Origin: Bradyrhizobium lupini
GTDB lineage: Bacteria; Pseudomonadota; Alphaproteobacteria; Rhizobiales; Xanthobacteraceae
Direction: 5' to 3'
Assembly: GCF_040939785.1 (NCBI RefSeq)
Contig: NZ_CP162553.1
Location: forward strand, 2,542,001-2,606,000
DNA length: 64,000 nt
The notes under the pieces are model-generated. The model ran no database searches and had not been told where the DNA came from. It saw only the letters and a program-made list of their open reading frames with translations. A program made the translations under genes and the position numbers. This document shows, in pieces, positions 37,701 to 47,395 of this stretch. How positions within the stretch are numbered: position 1 is the first letter of the stretch; each line of letters opens with the position of its first letter.

Positions 37701-38789
37701 TTATGCGTCCCCAATTAGGCGCAAGTTGTCCGTGCTGATAGCAATGTCAAGCACGTCTCCGTGCTGCGGATGACGTCCAAAGGGAAAACGCTCCTGCATT
37801 ATGAGTTGTTCTCCATTGACATCAAGTACAACGCGTGTTGCGCCTCCCAGATAGTGAGAATGGAGGACGCGCGCCTGCTGCCTTTGGCCGGCAGCGCCAT
37901 CGGCCGACAACTTAAGTTGTTCCGGCCGGATCACCACTGTAGCAGGGCCAGCACTCCACTTCCCGATGATGCGAAGGCCAGCAGTCGACGTGAAAGCGCC
38001 CGCATCGTCGACCGTCCCCTTCAGCAGCGAACACCAGCCGATGAACTTGGCGACGAATGGCGTGGCGGGCGTTTCGTAGATTTCGCCGGGCGTTCCAATC
38101 TGCTCAACCTTCCCGGCATTCATGACGACAATCCGATCCGACATTGTCAACGCCTCCTCTTGGTCGTGAGTTACGAACAAGGTGGTAACGTTGACAGATC
38201 TGACTACCTCCTGGAGTTCTTCCCGCATTCGAACTCGTAGCTGCGCGTCCAAATTCGAGAATGGTTCGTCGAGCAGGAGCACCGCCGGTTTAATTGCTAG
38301 CGCGCGAGCTAAAGCGATGCGTTGCTGTTGACCGCCCGATAACTGGCTCGGCAGGCGTTGAGCGAAATGAGGTAACTCGACAAGTTCGAGCATTTCTTCA
38401 ACACGCTTGTCGCGCTTCTCACGCGGCCACCTCAGATTCTCCAGACCAAACGCCACGTTTTCAGCAACCGTCATATGCGGAAAAAGCGCGTAACTCTGGA
38501 ACACCATGCCGGTATCGCGTCGATAAGGCGGTTGATGCGTCATATCGATGTTGTTAATGTGTATACTGCCGGAGGATGGCTCCACAAATCCCGCGACCAT
38601 GCGAAGAGTCGTCGTTTTGCCGCACCCCGATGGGCCAAGCAGGCAGAGAAGTTCCCCTCGCCGAGCCTTGAGCGAAATGTCTGCTACCGCAGCCGCATCG
38701 CCGTAGAGCTTGGAAACAGAGCGCAATTCCACGACAAAGTCGTTGCTTTCGGACACGGCGTCTTCTTTTCCTTCCGACAAGGCGAGCAT
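37701..38789 (-). CDS. ABC transporter ATPase (PotA-like)
   Basis: 362 residues, intact. ATG 38789 follows GGAGGAGAG. Walker A LLGPSGCGKTTTLRM near residue 47, Q-loop VFQSYALFPHMT near 97, signature LSGGQQQRIALARALA near 147, Walker B AVLLLDEPFSNLDAQ near 171, H-loop THDQEEAL near 205, and a C-terminal TOBE domain (TVVIRPEQLKLSADG). It energises the importer formed with the permeases at 38801-40472 and the binding protein at 40557-41612. Last gene of its operon and convergent with the broken M20 gene, with only about 55 bp between. Confidence 0.92.
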   Translation of the reverse strand: MLALSEGKEDAVSESNDFVVELRSVSKLYGDAAAVADISLKARRGELLCLLGPSGCGKTTTLRMVAGFVEPSSGSIHINNIDMTHQPPYRRDTGMVFQSYALFPHMTVAENVAFGLENLRWPREKRDKRVEEMLELVELPHFAQRLPSQLSGGQQQRIALARALAIKPAVLLLDEPFSNLDAQLRVRMREELQEVVRSVNVTTLFVTHDQEEALTMSDRIVVMNAGKVEQIGTPGEIYETPATPFVAKFIGWCSLLKGTVDDAGAFTSTAGLRIIGKWSAGPATVVIRPEQLKLSADGAAGQRQQARVLHSHYLGGATRVVLDVNGEQLIMQERFPFGRHPQHGDVLDIAISTDNLRLIGDA

Positions 38790-38800
38790 CTCTCCTCCGA

Positions 38801-39601
38801 CTACGCGACCCGGTCGGCGCCGATCAAGCGCTCGATCACCAGGATAATGACTAGTGTTATCACGATCATTAGGCTGGATACCGCGGCAACCAGCGGGTCA
38901 TAGCTGGTGTCGACGTAGGTGAATATCTGTACTGGTAAGGTGACGTGGCCACCGTAAGTCAAGAATGCGGAAACTGTAACGTTTCCGAATGATGTAACGA
39001 AGGCAAAGATCGCAGCCGACAAAAGGCCAGGCAGGATGAGAGGCAGAGTGATGCGCCGAATGACCTTCAAAGGCGAGGCGCGTAGATTCATCGCTGCCTC
39101 CTCGAGTACGCGATTATGCAAGCTTAGACTCGCAAGGATGGTGCGCATCACGTAGGGGATGGCAAGTACCAGATGGCCTAGCAGCAAGGGATATATCGTT
39201 TGGGTAAGGTTCAACTTGGCGAAGAGCTGCAACAGACCGATCCCGAGCACGACTGCCGGAACAATCAGGGGTGAGAAGGCGAGCGCTTGCAGGAACCCTT
39301 TGCCAGGAAATGCGAAACGATTAATTGCAAATGCGGCAGCAAAGCCGATCGCTAGTGCCATCGTGGAAACAAGCACGGCAATGTACGTGCTCGTCCAGAG
39401 CGCAGTCATAAACAATTCGTTCTGCCACGCCTCTCGGTACCAGCGCATGGAAAAGCCGGTCGGCGGAAAATTCAACGAGTCACCGCTGGTAAATGAACAA
39501 ACAATCACCAGAAGTGCTGGCAGCGCAAGCATCGTGTACACGATCGCGCGGACGGCCGCCCCGGACGCCGCCATTGCCCGGTCGATAAGATCAACGCGCA
39601 T
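38801..39601 (-). CDS. ABC transporter permease (PotC-like)
   Basis: 266 residues from ATG 39601 (MRVDLIDRAMAASGAAVRAI), which has AAGGAGG upstream and overlaps the stop of the preceding permease by 11 bp. Six predicted membrane helices; the EAA loop EEAAMNLRASPLKVIRRITL with PLILPGL contacts the ATPase. NFPPTGFSMRWYREAWQNEL is typical of the PotC/YdcV branch. The longer frame to 39643 lacks a ribosome site. Confidence 0.92.
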   Translation of the reverse strand: MRVDLIDRAMAASGAAVRAIVYTMLALPALLVIVCSFTSGDSLNFPPTGFSMRWYREAWQNELFMTALWTSTYIAVLVSTMALAIGFAAAFAINRFAFPGKGFLQALAFSPLIVPAVVLGIGLLQLFAKLNLTQTIYPLLLGHLVLAIPYVMRTILASLSLHNRVLEEAAMNLRASPLKVIRRITLPLILPGLLSAAIFAFVTSFGNVTVSAFLTYGGHVTLPVQIFTYVDTSYDPLVAAVSSLMIVITLVIILVIERLIGADRVA

Positions 39602-40472
39602 AGCGCCCTCCTTTCGTAACCACACGAGACGCAGCGAGGGCATTCAGCGCCGCTGTGACCCCAAGTCCGCTCACGAGCAGAATGAACGCCATTGCCGCGC
39701 CGGAGGGCCAATTCAGTTCTGCCATGATGCGCTCATAGATGAGGCTACCGAGCATCGCGACGCGGTTTCCGCCGATAAGCCGGGGAGTAATGAACGCCGA
39801 GATCGAGAGCACGAAAACGAGGTTAAAGCCGGCAAATATGCCCGGAAGCGCGAGCGGAATGACAACTTTGCGGAAGGTCGCCAATCGGTTGGCGCGTAGA
39901 TTGGCGGCGGCGTGCTCAAGCACTGGATCTATTTGAGTGACCACACTCATGACGGACAAGATCATGAATGGAAGGAATTGTTGCACCAGGACAGTTATCA
40001 CCGCTGGCCGGCTAAACAGAAGCTGCTTCGGCGAAGAAGCAATGCCGGAACTTAAGAGGAGTGCGTTGATCACTCCATTACGTCCAAGAATGATCAACCA
40101 CCCAAATACAATGACCACAAGGCTAAGCGTTAGCGGCATGATGACGATAATGATGCGCCACCGCCTTGCCAGAGGCGAAAGCCGCGCAAGCGAGTACCCG
40201 GTGGGGAATCCAATTGCCAAGCAAACCAGGCTGACGATAATCCCGTCGACAAACGTTTCGAATAGCACCGAAGAGTAATAGGAGTCGGAAAAGAAGCGGA
40301 TATATTGCTTCAGACTAAAGCCGCTTCCATCGAGAAGGTGACTCTCAGACAGAAAACTGGCCCTCAGCAATCCGAACGTGGGCACGATCAAGAATATCAC
40401 GAGCAGCAAGATCATTGGGGCTAGCAGGAGCGCAGGGGTGAGGACCCGGCGACTGGCAAGAGGCTCCTCCAT
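39591..40472 (-). CDS. ABC transporter permease (PotB-like)
   Basis: 293 residues; ATG 40472, AGGG at eight bases upstream. First helix TPALLLAPMILLLVIFLIVP, six helices in all, EAA loop EHAAANLRANRLATFRKVV with IPLALPGIFAG. The ending (YERIMAELNWPSGAAMAFIL) matches the segment that is frameshifted in the plus-strand paralogue at 34058. Confidence 0.92.
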   Translation of the reverse strand: MEEPLASRRVLTPALLLAPMILLLVIFLIVPTFGLLRASFLSESHLLDGSGFSLKQYIRFFSDSYYSSVLFETFVDGIIVSLVCLAIGFPTGYSLARLSPLARRWRIIIVIMPLTLSLVVIVFGWLIILGRNGVINALLLSSGIASSPKQLLFSRPAVITVLVQQFLPFMILSVMSVVTQIDPVLEHAAANLRANRLATFRKVVIPLALPGIFAGFNLVFVLSISAFITPRLIGGNRVAMLGSLIYERIMAELNWPSGAAMAFILLVSGLGVTAALNALAASRVVTKGGRYAR

Positions 40473-40556
40473 ATCAAACCCTTCGGGATTGGTAACAACT
40501 ATTCATGACGCCGCGGTATCGACGAACCCCGGAAACATCACAGCGATACCGGCCAG

Positions 40557-41612
40557 CTACCTTCGGATGATCTTGTTCAGCTCCTCGGTCCAAGCACTGC
40601 GGTTCGCTATAAGTTTCTCCCAATCAACTTTCTTTTTCAAAGCAATGCGTGCCTGCGAATTGAACAACAGGTCCTGGCGAAGCTCTTCTGGCAGAGCAAC
40701 GTCGGTTGTTACTCCGTACCGGAGCGCCCGAGGTACACCGAGGACGCCCTCATCGGACAACAACTGCTCGGCATAGGCGTATGCGGCTTCAGGGTATTTA
40801 ATACCCTTGACCACGTTGATGTAGGTGGTGACCGAGTAAACTCCCTTAGGCGGCACAACAGTGACAATGGGAAGGCCCTTGGTCCTCAGTTCGTGAGCGC
40901 GACCATCCCAGAATATGCCAGCATACACCTCTTCGTTTTGAAACATCTGGATCTCGGCGACATTTGTCTGCGCGAGTGCGACGATATTTGTCTTCGCGGC
41001 GCTCATCACTTTGAACGCAGGCTCTACGTTTTCGATCGAGCCGCCATTTTCGTCGGCCAAGCCCAGAAGGGTCAGAAGGCTGCCGTATGTGGCGGAAGCC
41101 ATAACAACCGCGCGCCCCAGCAGATCAGGTCGCGCAATATCCGAGTAGGAAGCAATCGGCTGCTTGATGTACTTTGAATTGTAGACTGGAATAACCGAAG
41201 CGACGCTGAATGGCACTCCGAATTGCCCGAATTCGCGAAAGTCCGGGAGAATCCGTTTGACGTTCGGGACCTCCGACGCTCTGATCTCCTCGATCATGCC
41301 CGCCTTGGTGAGTTCGACCATGTTCGGGCTATCACCCATAAACAGGTCATAAGGCGGATTGTCTCTATTGGCGATCAGTTTGACAAAGTCGGCTGATGTC
41401 GTGCCGGCAATGAATTGAACCTTGAGCCCGTATCTCTCCTCAAGGGGCGCGGTCACGCTCTTTTTGAGGGCTTCGTCGTAAAGCCCGCCATATCCGTTTA
41501 CGCGCAACGTGATGCCGGAAAATTTCTTCGACTCAGCGTGGACGTAGGGCGCAGCTAGCGCCCCGGCTGTGGCCGTAGCTGCCACTTGCAGGAATGTTCG
41601 CCTCTTTATCAT
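40557..41612 (-). CDS. ABC transporter substrate-binding protein (PotD-like), Tat-type signal
   Basis: 351 residues from ATG 41612, chosen because GAGG lies eight bases upstream; the longer open frame to 41948 has no support. MIKRRTFLQVAATATAGALA carries a twin-arginine motif (RRTFL), with cleavage likely after AHA-like VHA at residue 26. The mature protein (LRVNGYGGLYDEALKKSVTA, DLFMGDSPNMVELTKAG) belongs to the spermidine/putrescine-like binding family that also includes opine and Fe(III) relatives. Its residue set for polyamines cannot be judged by eye, so the substrate stays open. First gene of the intact importer operon. Confidence 0.92.
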   Translation of the reverse strand: MIKRRTFLQVAATATAGALAAPYVHAESKKFSGITLRVNGYGGLYDEALKKSVTAPLEERYGLKVQFIAGTTSADFVKLIANRDNPPYDLFMGDSPNMVELTKAGMIEEIRASEVPNVKRILPDFREFGQFGVPFSVASVIPVYNSKYIKQPIASYSDIARPDLLGRAVVMASATYGSLLTLLGLADENGGSIENVEPAFKVMSAAKTNIVALAQTNVAEIQMFQNEEVYAGIFWDGRAHELRTKGLPIVTVVPPKGVYSVTTYINVVKGIKYPEAAYAYAEQLLSDEGVLGVPRALRYGVTTDVALPEELRQDLLFNSQARIALKKKVDWEKLIANRSAWTEELNKIIRR

Positions 41613-42214
41613 GTCCAACCTCATCCGTTTCAGCTCAAGCGAAATCGACTGTTCTGCTTGCTCGTCCAAGGAGCGACACGTTCGGGGAGCCGCGGACGGC
41701 CCTGAGTAGGTTGCAATTCCGGGGCGCGTACGGCTGCCCAACGATCGCGCCGAACCTGGTCCCGCTCGTTCGCCGACCAGCACGTCTCCTCGCCACGACC
41801 GGCAAAGCAACGTCGAATTTCCTGGGCAGCTCGACCGAAAACACCCTGGTCGGATGATCGGCGGCGACCCTCTGGGCACCGTTTCGGCGACTGTGCAACC
41901 TTCCGCCCTTCGCCAATCCTCAAAACGCACGCAATTCCCGCTCGTCACGGAATACTACGGACTTCCCGGACGAGTATTCAGCAATGACGAGCTTGTGGCG
42001 GCTGAAATCCTGCGTCCAACGGCCAGATACAGCGTCTTTACGTTATTGTAGGGGGCAACCGAGCCGTGATCCCATTCCGTACATCGTGCGATGGTCCTTT
42101 CGACCGTCATCCGAAGCTCGATTTCGAAGAAGGTTGGGGTGTTCGTTCGATATCTGCCAAGTAGCCAGTATCGCTCTGTTTCAGATCGAGCGCCCTGGTC
42201 GTTCTCGCCCTGCG
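41613..42214. other. Upstream region of the importer operon; no recognisable gene
   Basis: Contains the promoter region of the binding-protein gene. Short frames on both strands are Arg-rich and unconvincing. Confidence 0.4.
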
Positions 42215-42440
42215 AAGGCCTTCAACGCGGCGCAGGTTGCTGCGGAACGGCCCCAATTGCGTGCTCTTGGACAGCAGCAATTGAGGGCTACCGTCGGCGG
42301 GTTTCCGCGATCACGCCAAATGTCCTGGCTCGCTTTCCCAGGCCAGTCGGGTAGTGACAATAGAAGGGTCCGGCCCAGCAAAGCGTCACCGCGAGCGGAA
42401 GCGAAACGGTCGCGACTTCCGCAGAGTGATCGGCGAAGTC
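42215..42440 (-). pseudogene. bioA: Second bioA remnant
   Basis: Minus strand at about 42430-42350 reads VSLPLAVTLCWAGPFYCHYP, matching the LPLAVTLCRADIFDAHYST segment of the bioA at 15.6 kb (a 19-bp stretch, GTCACCGCGAGCGGAAGCG, is identical at about 15629-15647 and 42385-42403). Further down, TRALDLKQSDTGYLAD at about 42235-42190 matches IAALDLKASDEGYPAE. The order is correct, with a deletion between the two parts. Confidence 0.6.
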
Positions 42441-42706
42441 GGCGTAGGCAGACCGTAATGCTCGGGTACGATCAGATCAGCCGAGCGTTCACCAAGACAA
42501 CGCACTCAGCGCCAATTTCCGTTTCGAGGCCCGACTGTGTTGGTCGACTAGTTCGTGCCGAGACGTCCGACACACGCCTCGGCGGGAAAAGGCAGTTTTC
42601 ATACGGATATCCGTTTGGGCACCACGATCTGCTGGCTCATGATTGCGTTTTGCCCTGCAGTTCTTCGATGACCTATCAAGCTCGTCCGTTCCAAAGGACA
42701 ACGTGA
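42441..42706. other. No recognisable gene
   Basis: Nothing supported between the bioA remnant and the glutamate dehydrogenase relic. Confidence 0.35.
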
Positions 42707-43982
42707 TCAGGGAAAGAGACCTCTGGTTCGCTTTGCTCCTTGCACCACGTCAATTCCGATGGCGGTTGCTGCCATTCGATTCGAGATCCGATCGCGTTTC
42801 GCGCGCGCTATGGTTTGCTGGAACGAGCGTTCGAGGATCCGGTACAGACGATCGAATACCTCCGCCTGCTCCCAGAACAGTCGCTGGAGGTCCTGCACCC
42901 ATTCGAAATAGCTGACGATGACTCCCCCCGAATTGCAAAGGATATCGGGCAAAACGAAAATCTCGTCGCCTCGTGTGTGCAGGATTGCATCGGCCTCAGG
43001 CGTGGTTGGACCATTTGCTCCTTCGGCTAGAACTCGGCACTTGAGCTGTCCGGCATTCCGGCCCGTAATGACCTGCTCGATTGCAGCCGGTATGAGGACA
43101 TCGCACTTCTGAATGAGCAACTCCGAGGGGCAATGAGGCTCTGAGAGGAAAAGCCGGCCAGGTGGCCATGCTCGGAAGTATGGCTGTGTAGGGCGGCAAG
43201 GTCGAGACCGCCGGGATCAAAGTATGCCGCCGTGTGATCGCTAACGCCGATGATCTTTAGACCTCTTTCAGCCAGGGCATAGGCTGCTATGGCCCCAACG
43301 TTGCCAAACCCTTGCACAATGGCCGTTGCCCCATCGGCGCGAATGCCGAGAATTTCAAGCACGCGACCGACCAGATAGGCTACGCCGCGTCCTGTTGCCT
43401 CGCGGCGACCGAGTGTACCTCCAGCCGATACGGGCTTTCCGGTGACGATCTCGTTGACGGTCTGCCCCTGATACATCGAATAGGTATCCATAAACCACGC
43501 CATGACTTGCTCGATAGTGCCCATATCAGGGGCCATGACATCGGTATGCGGACCGACGAAAGGGATCATCTCCTGCATATACCGTCGCGATAGAGCTTCC
43601 AATTCGCGCGGCGACAACGCATAAGGATCAACGGTAATCCCCCCTTTTGCTCCGCCATAGGGAAGGCCCGCTAACGCGCATTTCCAGCTCATCCAAACGG
43701 CTAGAGCGGCGACCTCGCCGATGTCCACGGAGGGCGCGAATCGCGTTCCACCCTTGGTCGGCCCGAGCGTCAGGTGATGTTGGACCCGGTAGCCCTGAAA
43801 GACCTCTGTACGGCCATCGTCCCTGTGAATGGGCACGATACGGCGATTGCGCGCTTCGGGTAGAGTAGTCGATCTCTGTCCATTTCCGGTATTTGCAGGT
43901 GATCGGCAACATGCACGAATTGCTGCTTGGCCATTTCGAATACGGGGCCGGCATAGATCGAGCTGTTCATGGGCACTCTCAA
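42707..43982 (-). pseudogene. Glutamate dehydrogenase (Glu/Leu/Phe/Val family), two frameshifts
   Basis: ATG 43982: MNSSIYAGPVFEMAKQQFVH, LQIPEMDRDRLLYPKRAI; a shift near 43845 leads to IVPIHRDDGRTEVFQGYRVQ, HHLTLGPTKGGTRFAPSVDI, AGLPYGGAKGGITVDPYALS (catalytic Lys), DVMAPDMGTIEQVM (catalytic Asp), IVQGFGNVGAIAAYALAERG (Rossmann G-x-G-x2-G). A second shift near 43140 leads to LIQKCDVLIPAAIEQVITGR, CRVLAEGANGPTTPEADAIL and YFEWVQDLQRLFWEQAEV. Length and motifs fit a hexameric NAD(P)-dependent enzyme linking glutamate and 2-oxoglutarate. Both shifts would abolish activity. Confidence 0.9.
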
Positions 43983-44391
43983 AGAGGATCCGGCATGACG
44001 CCGATGGATATCTCAGGTGGCGATAGGAAAAGCGGCCGCCCCATAAAGGGGAGGCCAGTACCTCCGCCGCGAGGACGACAACGAACGTGTTCGGAAGGTG
44101 TAAGGTCGTGTCGCCTCGCGCAGGGCCGAGTTGCGGCCACGAAGCAGCTTCAGACGTCATTCCAGAGCTTGAGCGCCCTCACAAGGCTGAAGCCGTAAGC
44201 ACCTCAACTTCATTTCGTGTTGGTAGGCCAGCAGACTTCGATGAAGACGAGGACGGAGCCGCTCCTCCATGCACCGGTGAGTCGGGCGATAAGTCGGCAG
44301 ATCAGGCATGGGGTGCCCTCGCATGCGGCATGGGTAAATCGGCGCTCTTCAACCGGAAGACGTCTTGCCTCGGCATTCGTTGCGACCGATC
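43983..44391. other. No recognisable gene
   Basis: Short gap between the end of the M20 gene and the glutamate dehydrogenase relic; nothing recognised. Confidence 0.4.
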
Positions 44392-45573
44392 TCAGGTATT
44401 CAGCAAATCAAGAATGTATTTGACGGCAAGTTCCGTCGCCGGAATGATGAGCTCATCCGAGGCTCCGAAAGTCGGCGTATGTACGGGCGATCCGTTGACC
44501 GCCGAGCGGCTACCGAACCAAAAATAGATCGAAGGTACGCACGCCGAGTAGAACCCGAAATCGTCGCTACCTGTGACCTCCTTGCTGGCATTGAAGCCAT
44601 CAGGGCCGGCCGTGTCATGAACGATTTGGCGGAAGCGCCTCACCATCTCCGCATCGTTGACGACAGGGGGTTCACCCGAGCGGATGACGCACTCCGCTTG
44701 GCCACGGTGCATCGCCGCGGCGCCTTCGGCCACTTCCCGCACGCGCTGGCACAGCTGCCCCCTACGTTCTGGGCTGCGAGTTCTGATCGTCCCTTCCATA
44801 ACGACGGAAGGGCAGATGATATTGGTCGCCTCGCCGCCGTGAATGGTACCGATTGTGACCACCGCCCCGTCATCGGGTGGCATTTCGCGCGAGACTACTT
44901 TTTGTACCTCGTTCACGAAGGCAGCGGCGATTGCGATCGCGTCGACGCCCTTATGGGGCGCCGCGCCATGGGCCATCTTACCCGTAATGATAAGTCTGAA
45001 CTGATCGGCCGACTTGGTTACAGCACCCTCGCGCGCGCCAAACTTGCCAGCGGGAATCTCGGGAGCGACGTGAAAGCCGACGGCGTGGTCGAAGCCTTCC
45101 AGCAGGTTCTCATCCTGCACAGTGCGTCCACCCAGCGGCTCGGCCTCCTCGGCCGGCTGGAAGAAGACGCGCACTTTACCTGCGAAGTTGTCGCGCATTC
45201 GATGGAATGCGAGTGCAGCCCCGAGCGCGATCGAGCCGTGCATGTCATGGCCGCAGGCATGCATAACATCCTTGACCTGTGATTGATAAGGGAGGTCATC
45301 GCGCGTCTCCTGGATCGGCAGTGCGTCGATATCGCCGCGTACCGCGATCGAGCGCTTTGGGCCGGAGGCCGTGCCTTCAATATCGATGTAGAGGCCGGTC
45401 GTGTGGAAAGTATTGGTCTGGTTGAGACCAAATTGCTGGAGCACGCTCCGAATCCGCTCCTGTGTTTTCCATTCGGCATTTGAGAGTTCAGGCTCACGAT
45501 GCATCGCATGCCTTAACTCGATCACTGCATCACGCTCGGACTCCGATAGAAAGCTGTTGGTGCGCGCTCTCAT
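44392..45573 (-). CDS. M20D-family amidohydrolase (hippurate/IAA-amino-acid hydrolase-like)
   Basis: 393 residues, intact. SIAVRGDIDALPIQE near residue 74 holds the H/R-x-D region, DVMHACGHDMHGSIALGAAL near 103 the C-G-H-D metal motif, FFQPAEEAEPLGG near 138 the catalytic E-E, HVAPEIPAGKFG near 171, GKMAHGAAPHKGVDAI the dimerisation-lid segment, and PVHTPTFGASDELI near 366 the last metal His. Family members split N-acyl-amino acids, hippurate, or auxin-amino-acid conjugates. No signal peptide, so cytosolic. The ATG at 45573 is preceded by GAGAG. It shares direction with the racemase-like and second M20 genes upstream. Confidence 0.9.
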   Translation of the reverse strand: MRARTNSFLSESERDAVIELRHAMHREPELSNAEWKTQERIRSVLQQFGLNQTNTFHTTGLYIDIEGTASGPKRSIAVRGDIDALPIQETRDDLPYQSQVKDVMHACGHDMHGSIALGAALAFHRMRDNFAGKVRVFFQPAEEAEPLGGRTVQDENLLEGFDHAVGFHVAPEIPAGKFGAREGAVTKSADQFRLIITGKMAHGAAPHKGVDAIAIAAAFVNEVQKVVSREMPPDDGAVVTIGTIHGGEATNIICPSVVMEGTIRTRSPERRGQLCQRVREVAEGAAAMHRGQAECVIRSGEPPVVNDAEMVRRFRQIVHDTAGPDGFNASKEVTGSDDFGFYSACVPSIYFWFGSRSAVNGSPVHTPTFGASDELIIPATELAVKYILDLLNT

Positions 45574-46027
45574 CCGTCTACTCTCTTATTCGCACTTTCG
45601 GGCCCGTAAGTTCTCAGAAGAAAAATCTAGCGCGTTGCAACGAAGGAAATCGACCAGTTTTAGCTCGGTCGCGCATGTTTCGGCCGATCTCGCCAGGTTT
45701 CACGTTGAATTTCGCTAGGCAAGCTGCCGAACCGGCTATGCAACCCCGCCGAGCAATCCGGACAGATCATCTCTGGGCGCATACTGGCGAAAACTCTTTT
45801 GAGCGCAGCGCTTCTTTGGGGTTGAGGTCGCATCGGTTGCAAGGCAAAGATGTATACGAGTGGCAGTCTCGCAATATGCAAAGCTTAGCGCTCCCGCAAG
45901 GACCGCAGGTATATCAAAGGGCGTGTTTTTCCACGGAGACCGCGAGAGACTATGACGTGCGATCTGTATGGCTTATTCCGAATAGCATCAAGGGCGACCG
46001 TAGAGACTGTTCAAGGCAGCTACGGCC
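45574..46027. other. No recognisable gene
   Basis: 450-bp gap; nothing supported. Confidence 0.45.
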
Positions 46028-46735
46028 TCAAGGAACGGACGCCATCATCTGCCGGCAGAGACCAACGACGTCGTAGACGGGCAGCCTCGCAACACGACGA
46101 ATTGCCGGAGCAACGATCGGGAATGCAGCACATTCGAATAGAATGACCGCGATCTGCGGGTGCGCGTCGCGAAGTCGGGCGACGCAACTGGCCACATCCG
46201 CCTCAATGGCAGCCACATCGGTTGCCGGCGCCGGACGCTTTAGCTCGTCGTGCCAAAACTTGCCGCCTTCAATGCCACCAATCACGACTCTTGCCCGCTC
46301 GTTCGGGTCGTCAAGTCCAAGCAGGTCTTCGCTGCAACACTTGGAGTCGTAGGTTAGAACAGCAAGCTTGGCCAGCGGCGGCAACTGCCGAAGCAAAGCT
46401 GGCAGCAACAGCAGGCTAGACATCCCCACAGGAACATTTACCGAGGCCGCGACCGCGGCCTGGTGACGGATAGAGAAGCCGCAAGTCGAACTGATCGCGA
46501 CGGCACCCCGCTCCACCAGACGCCGCGCGGCCGCGATGAAAGCCGGCTCGAGCAAAGGATCCCCGCGTACGACGTTCTCAACCCATGCCCCCTCGACCGT
46601 TTCGTAGACCACGGGAAAGTCGAAGCTGGCTGGATTCAGCATCGAGCCACACGGCGGAGTCGGTGGCGTCGCGCCGGGTGGCACCCCGCGCTCGAGCTTG
46701 AGAATTCCCAATGCATGTGGAGTGTCTGCTGTCAT
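46028..46735 (-). CDS. Aspartate/glutamate/hydantoin racemase-family protein
   Basis: 235 residues, intact. Cofactor-independent racemases of this family use two cysteines: here ISSTCGFSIRHQAAVAA near residue 84 and VILFECAAFPIVAPAIRR near 200. The N terminus LGILKLERGVPPGATPPTPP and the segment YETVEGAWVENVVRGDPLLE are typical of a subgroup annotated only as Asp/Glu/hydantoin racemases, whose real substrates are mostly unknown (maleate isomerase is another relative). Between two M20 amidohydrolases, so conversion of a D- to an L-acyl amino acid, or the reverse, before or after deacylation is a reasonable inference. Confidence 0.85.
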   Translation of the reverse strand: MTADTPHALGILKLERGVPPGATPPTPPCGSMLNPASFDFPVVYETVEGAWVENVVRGDPLLEPAFIAAARRLVERGAVAISSTCGFSIRHQAAVAASVNVPVGMSSLLLLPALLRQLPPLAKLAVLTYDSKCCSEDLLGLDDPNERARVVIGGIEGGKFWHDELKRPAPATDVAAIEADVASCVARLRDAHPQIAVILFECAAFPIVAPAIRRVARLPVYDVVGLCRQMMASVP

Positions 46736-47395
46736 GGCTTAAGCTTAACCCGGTTCCGCCGCAAATTCCCACCTCAGAGTCCGGCCTTGCAGCCGAAATT
46801 CTGCGAAAACGCGTCCAGCGCGAACCGTCCCTGCGAGTAGGGGCACTCCGTCTCAATCGAGCGGCCGTTGAAACGCTTGGCTTGTGGATCGGATCAAATT
46901 GATCAGGCTATCGGCGCAAGCGTGAGAACCAGCCCACCCCTCCTCATCATGAGCCGAAATGGCCACAGCTCTTCGGGCGATTAGGTCGCATCCAGATCGT
47001 GCCATTTTTTAGGTGGGGACGCGCTTTTTCGCCCGGACTTTCTTTCGCTCAGACTCTACTATTTCACATACCTCCGAGATGTTTACACCCGGCGGATCGA
47101 TTGGTAGTAGCCACCAGCAGAGAGCATCAGCATCAAATTGCGCTTTTCGAGCGAGCCGAATTCTGCCGCGTACTGTCCTTGCAAGACGGCGGATGTCGAT
47201 CCAAATCGACATAAGACAACGAGCCTCCCGTTCCGAGTACCTGTCTCACCATACTGACGCTTGGCTGTGGCCAGATTCATGTGATCGATGCGGCGCGAAA
47301 TACGAGTCCAAGCGAGCTATTTTCGTGGAAAGGCGCTGCCTCTCTCTTTCTGTGCCGTAGCATCAATCGCGGTGCGACAACGTCCGCATTGACCA
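46736..47395. other. No recognisable gene
   Basis: A 67-codon minus-strand frame at 47009-47212 (MSIWIDIRRLARTVRGRIRL...) has a basic tail and could be a small protein, but there is no ribosome site or family to support it. Confidence 0.35.

Noticed and set aside
41613..41948. N-terminal extension of the binding-protein frame
   Set aside because: The extension has no signal peptide; the ATG at 41612 has a good ribosome site and begins a proper Tat signal.
44365..45282. 305-codon plus-strand open frame
   Set aside because: Antisense to an intact M20 amidohydrolase.
46980..47010. Possible sigma-54 promoter (TGGCAC on the minus strand, followed by GC)
   Set aside because: The GG and GC pairs are two bases too far apart for a -24/-12 promoter. 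No acceptable sigma-54, nod-box or tts-box sequence was found by eye anywhere in the window.
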